Source: Phycisphaerales bacterium (GTDB lineage Bacteria; Planctomycetota; Phycisphaerae; Sedimentisphaerales; Anaerohalosphaeraceae). From it: a stretch of 9,728 bases of DNA. The notes under the pieces are model-generated. The model did not search any database and had not been told where the DNA came from. It saw only the letters and a program-made list of their open reading frames with translations. Positions 6,641-9,728 of this stretch are shown in pieces. The DNA lies in contig DSDH01000594.1 in assembly GCA_011055475.1 (NCBI GenBank), positions 1 through 9,728 on the forward strand, given 5' to 3'. The position numbers and the translations under genes are program-made. Numbering within the stretch: position 1 is the stretch's first letter; each line of letters starts with the position of its first letter.

Positions 6641-7543
6641 ATGGATCCAGCCCAAGCCTTGAAATCGCTCGAACCCACGAAGGACTTCTTCGTGGGGATC
6701 GACTCGGACGGTTGCGTGTTCGACACGATGGGGATCAAGCAGCGGGAGTGTTTTTGCCCGATGCTGATCGGCTATTTTGGCCTGCAGCCCGTGGCCCTGG
6801 CCGCCCGCGAGTGCAAGGAGTTCGCCGATCTGTTCAGCAAGACCCGCGGCGCCAACCGGCACAAGACGGCCGTGCGGATTCTGCGGGAGCTGCTGCCCAC
6901 GCACCCGATGGTCCGCGAACGGGGTTTTGAGGTGCCGGCGTTCGAGCATTACTGTCGGTGGGTCGACGACCCCAAGAGCCTGCTGAGCAACGATGGCCTG
7001 CGACGCGCGATCGACGCCGCGCAGGACCCCGACGCCAAGCGTCAGCTCGAGCTGGTGCTCACCTGGTCGCTGCGGGTCAATGAGATGGTCACCGAGATCG
7101 TCAAGGGCATCCCCCCCTTCCCGCACGTCCAGCCGTGCCTGGAGAAGATGGCCGCCAGGGCCGATCTGATCTGTTGCTCGGCCACGCCGAACGAGGCGTT
7201 GGTGCGGGAGTGGCAGGAGCACGGCATCGAGACGTATCCGCAGGTGATCGCCGGCCAGGAAATGGGTAGCAAGGCCGAACACCTGAAGTATGCCGCCGGG
7301 GGCAAGTACCCCGACAACCATGTCCTGATGATTGGCGATGCGCCGGGCGACCTCAAGGCGGCACGGGCGGCGGGCGCGTTATTCTATCCGATCAACCCCG
7401 GGCACGAGGACGCCTCGTGGAAGCGTCTGCACGAGGAGGCGTTTGACCGGTTCCTCGCGGGCGAATATGCGGGCGATTACGAAGCCTCGTTGATCGCCGA
7501 GTTCGACGCGTACCTGCCGGAGACCCCACCCTGGCTCGGCTGA
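6641..7543 (+). CDS. HAD-superfamily hydrolase, substrate unknown
   Basis: This 300-residue protein has all four HAD motifs. Motif I is DSDGCVFDT with nucleophile D21 and acid D23. Motif II is CSATP with S180. The motif III lysine is K211 in GSKAEH. Motif IV is GDAPGD with D233 and D237. The ~155 residues between motifs I and II are rich in charged helical sequence and fit a large C1 cap, which usually means a small-molecule phosphatase or related hydrolase. The start at 6641 is set by AAAGGAG just upstream; the open frame extends back into the end of the SDR gene but is not expected to be used. The gene follows the SDR by 32 bp. Context suggests a sugar-phosphate or sugar-acid-phosphate substrate, which is inference only. 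Confidence 0.85.
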   Translation: MDPAQALKSLEPTKDFFVGIDSDGCVFDTMGIKQRECFCPMLIGYFGLQPVALAARECKEFADLFSKTRGANRHKTAVRILRELLPTHPMVRERGFEVPAFEHYCRWVDDPKSLLSNDGLRRAIDAAQDPDAKRQLELVLTWSLRVNEMVTEIVKGIPPFPHVQPCLEKMAARADLICCSATPNEALVREWQEHGIETYPQVIAGQEMGSKAEHLKYAAGGKYPDNHVLMIGDAPGDLKAARAAGALFYPINPGHEDASWKRLHEEAFDRFLAGEYAGDYEASLIAEFDAYLPETPPWLG

Positions 7544-7613
7544 GGAACCGGGGGCGTCAATGACCGATACGGCCGTTTTGGTTGAGAAGCGGATACCGTA
7601 CAAGACCCACCAA

Positions 7614-7667
7614 TGATCAAAGATCAAAAAGCAAAATGCAGAATGACAGATCAAAATCCAAAATCTT
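7614..7667. repeat. A-rich ATCAAAA-type degenerate repeat
   Basis: The stretch runs from TGATCAAAGATCAAAA to AATCCAAAATCTT and is built of variations on ATCAAAA and CAAAATG about seven to ten bases apart. It is strikingly AT-rich inside otherwise GC-rich DNA. It lies in the 192-bp gap between the HAD and LarA-type genes; the rest of that gap shows no gene or clear terminator. I recall very similar short A-rich tracts between genes in unrelated metagenomic and planctomycete contigs, which suggests a dispersed element, but this could not be checked. Confidence 0.6.
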
Positions 7668-7735
7668 GGCCGCGAGGTGGTAACGGCGCGCATACGATTC
7701 GGGATTTGCAGAGGGGTTGACCGCACACAGGCGAA

Positions 7736-9019
7736 ATGAATGTGAATCAGACGTTTTATGCGACAGGTAGCGAGAGCACCGCGTTGGACCGACAGGCCCT
7801 TCAGGAGGGGCTGTATGCGGCCCTGGCGGCCCTGGGACGGCGACGGAAGGTCTTGATCGTGCCGCCGGATATCACACGGCTTCACTCGCAGGCCGGATGG
7901 CTGACGCGGATGGCCTGCGAATACTACGGCCCGGCGGTCACCGACATCCTCCCGGCCATCGGCACCCACACCCCCATGACCGAGGCGGAAATCCGGCGGA
8001 TGTACGGCGACCTGGACACGGGGCTGTTCCGCGTGCACGATTGGCGACGGGGAATCGCGACCCTGGGGCAGGTGCCCGGCGCGTTCGTGGCCGAGGTCAG
8101 CGGCGGCAAGGTGGATTACCCGTGGCCGGCCCAGGTGGACCGGCTCCTGGTCGAAGGCGGGTTCGACCTGATCCTGTCTATCGGCCAGGTCGTGCCGCAC
8201 GAGGTCGCGGGCATGGCCAACCATAACAAGAACATCTTCGTGGGCACCGGCGGCGCCGAGGGTATTAACAAAAGCCACTTCCTCGGCGCGGTCTGTGATA
8301 TGGAAAAGATCATGGGCCGGGCGGATACGCCCGTGCGACGCGTGCTCAACTATGCCTCCGACCACTTCGCGGGCCACCTGCCGATCGTCTACGTGCTGAC
8401 CGTGGTGCAGGCCCTGCCGACCGGGACGGCGACGCGGGGCCTGTTCATCGGCGCCGATGCGGCGTGCTTCGAACACGCCGCCCGCTTGAGCCTGCGCGTC
8501 AATTTCCAGATGCTCGATGCCCCCATCGACAAGGCCGTCGTCTGGCTGGACCCGGAGGAATACAAAAGCACCTGGCTGGGCAACAAGAGCATCTACCGGA
8601 TGCGGATGGCGATGGCCGATGGGGGCGAATTGATCGTACTGGCCCCGGGGTTACGACAATTCGGCGAGGACGCCCAGATCGACCGGCTGATCCGCAAATA
8701 CGGATACTGCGGCACACCGCGGGTCCTGGAGGCCGTTGAACGCAACGGGGACCTGCGTGACAACCTCAGCGCCGCGGCGCACCTGATCCACGGTTCGAGC
8801 GAGGACCGGTTCAGCGTGACCTATTGCCCCGGCCACCTGGATTGCGAGGCGATCAAGGCGGTGGGCTTCCGATACGCCCCGCTGCAGGAGATGATGCAGC
8901 GGTATGATCCCGCGCGGCTGTCCGACGGCTGGAACGAGGTCGACGGCCAACGCGTCTACTTCGTCTCCAATCCCGGCCTGGGCCTGTGGTCCACCCGAGA
9001 ACGTTTCGAAAAGGCATGA
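7736..9019 (+). CDS. LarA-superfamily nickel-pincer hydroxyacid racemase/epimerase
   Basis: This 427-residue protein matches the lactate racemase LarA family in key residues and spacing. D45 and R48 (DITR) correspond to D72/R75 of Lactiplantibacillus LarA, and H78 (IGTHTPMTE) to H108. H155, K165 and H181 have exactly the spacing (10 and 16 residues) of H174, K184 and H200. In LarA, K184 holds the nickel-pincer nucleotide, H200 binds nickel, and H108 and H174 are the acid/base pair. The family racemises or epimerises 2-hydroxy acids, and I recall that one branch acts on D-gluconate at C2. Neighbours (mannonate-type SDR, 6-phosphogluconate dehydrogenase) favour D-mannonate/D-gluconate 2-epimerase over lactate racemase. 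The start ATG at 7736 has only a weak AGG upstream. It ends 44 bp before gnd. No larB, larC or larE is present in the window. Confidence 0.88.
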   Translation: MNVNQTFYATGSESTALDRQALQEGLYAALAALGRRRKVLIVPPDITRLHSQAGWLTRMACEYYGPAVTDILPAIGTHTPMTEAEIRRMYGDLDTGLFRVHDWRRGIATLGQVPGAFVAEVSGGKVDYPWPAQVDRLLVEGGFDLILSIGQVVPHEVAGMANHNKNIFVGTGGAEGINKSHFLGAVCDMEKIMGRADTPVRRVLNYASDHFAGHLPIVYVLTVVQALPTGTATRGLFIGADAACFEHAARLSLRVNFQMLDAPIDKAVVWLDPEEYKSTWLGNKSIYRMRMAMADGGELIVLAPGLRQFGEDAQIDRLIRKYGYCGTPRVLEAVERNGDLRDNLSAAAHLIHGSSEDRFSVTYCPGHLDCEAIKAVGFRYAPLQEMMQRYDPARLSDGWNEVDGQRVYFVSNPGLGLWSTRERFEKA

Positions 9020-9063
9020 ACGGACGGCCCGACGCGGGTCGCCACAGAAGAGGAGTCACGGAC

Positions 9064-9728
9064 ATGGCACAAGCGGATATCGGACTGGTCGGTTTGGCCG
9101 TCATGGGTGAGAATCTCATCCTGAACATGGAAAGCAAGGGCTTCACCGTCGCGTGTTACAACCGCACCGTGGAAAAGGTGGATCGCTTTATCGAGGGTCG
9201 CGCCAAGGGCAAGAACATCATCGGGTGCCGTTCCATCGAAGAGCTGGTCGCCGCGCTCAAGAAGCCGCGCAAGATCATGCTTATGGTCAAGGCGGGCAAG
9301 CCCGTCGATGATTTCATCGAGCAGATCCTGCCCCACCTGGACGACGGCGACATCCTGATCGACGGCGGCAACAGCCATTTCCCGGACACGATCCGCCGCA
9401 CGCAGACCGTCGAGAGCCAGGGCAAGCTGTACATCGGCACGGGCGTTTCCGGCGGCGAGGAAGGCGCCCTGCGGGGCCCCTCCATCATGCCGGGCGGCTC
9501 ACCGGCGGCCTGGCCGCACGTCAAACCCATCTTCCAGAAGATCGCCGCTCAAACCGAGACAGGTGAGCCCTGCTGCGACTGGGTCGGCCAGGGCGGCGCG
9601 GGCCACTTCGTGAAGATGGTCCACAACGGTATCGAGTACGGCGACATGCAGATGATCTGCGAAACCTACCAGCTCATGAAGGTCGGGCTGGGGATGGGCA
9701 ATGACCAGATGCATGAGGTCTTCGCCGA
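9064..9728 (+). CDS. gnd: 6-Phosphogluconate dehydrogenase, decarboxylating (3' end outside window)
   Basis: This enzyme oxidises and decarboxylates 6-phosphogluconate to ribulose 5-phosphate with NADP+. The 221 residues present have the N-terminal Rossmann motif GLAVMGENLILNM (from residue 7). N33-R34-T35 after beta-2 is typical of NADP-binding members. DGGNSHFPDT follows, then GVSGGEEGA with S129, and GGAGHFVKMVHNGIEYGDMQ with K184, N188 and E191 at the catalytic positions (one above the numbering usual for the family). It is partial only because the window ends; nothing looks broken. The ATG at 9064 has AGGAG (9051-9055) eight bases upstream. The position directly after the LarA-type epimerase suggests that gluconate derived from mannonate may be one source of its substrate. 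Confidence 0.95.
   Translation, partial: MAQADIGLVGLAVMGENLILNMESKGFTVACYNRTVEKVDRFIEGRAKGKNIIGCRSIEELVAALKKPRKIMLMVKAGKPVDDFIEQILPHLDDGDILIDGGNSHFPDTIRRTQTVESQGKLYIGTGVSGGEEGALRGPSIMPGGSPAAWPHVKPIFQKIAAQTETGEPCCDWVGQGGAGHFVKMVHNGIEYGDMQMICETYQLMKVGLGMGNDQMHEVFA

Noticed and set aside
7379..8476. Minus-strand open frame across the HAD/LarA gap
   Set aside because: It runs through the A-rich repeat and antisense to two well-supported genes; the hydrophobic peptide in it is translated repeat.

Overview
The window looks like chromosomal DNA of a GC-rich bacterium, most likely a member of the Planctomycetota (Phycisphaerae-like). This is inferred from several things. There is a long TolB/PD40-TPR protein with a CxxCH motif. 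The left end carries palindromic 'CATGGCCACRC' repeats. The uracil-DNA glycosylase has a long Ala/Pro-rich N-terminus. Pyrophosphate-dependent phosphofructokinase is combined with a sugar-acid gene cluster. I recall all of these from planctomycete genomes, but no database search was possible.

Left end (1-1118): lower in GC than the rest by eye. It opens with two ~70-bp tandem units, each holding an 11-bp-arm palindrome, followed by a small GC hairpin. Next is an orphan ORF (231-851) of an uncharacterised family. Its reading frame continues coherently past a TGA for 39 more codons (to 971), so it appears to be a nonsense-interrupted gene. About 150 bp without a recognisable gene follow (972-1118), holding only small palindromes.

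Middle (1119-4326): a minus-strand family 4 uracil-DNA glycosylase and a plus-strand membrane-anchored beta-propeller/TPR protein are transcribed divergently. The ~160-bp region between them carries an 11-bp inverted repeat that overlaps a possible promoter.

Right half (4510-9728): five co-directional genes, probably one or two operons. In order they are PPi-dependent phosphofructokinase, an SDR oxidoreductase resembling D-mannonate/D-fructuronate oxidoreductases, a HAD-superfamily hydrolase, a LarA-superfamily nickel-pincer racemase/epimerase, and decarboxylating 6-phosphogluconate dehydrogenase, which runs off the window. A 192-bp gap before the LarA homologue contains an A-rich ATCAAAA-type repeat.

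The most interesting reading is metabolic. The SDR would make D-mannonate from D-fructuronate, the nickel epimerase would invert C2 to give D-gluconate, and after phosphorylation 6-phosphogluconate dehydrogenase would feed ribulose 5-phosphate. That would send uronate carbon into the pentose phosphate pathway rather than the usual KDG/Entner-Doudoroff route. PPi-PFK would handle the fructose 6-phosphate that returns. The gluconokinase and the nickel-pincer cofactor genes (larB/larC/larE) are not in this window, and the role of the HAD enzyme is open.
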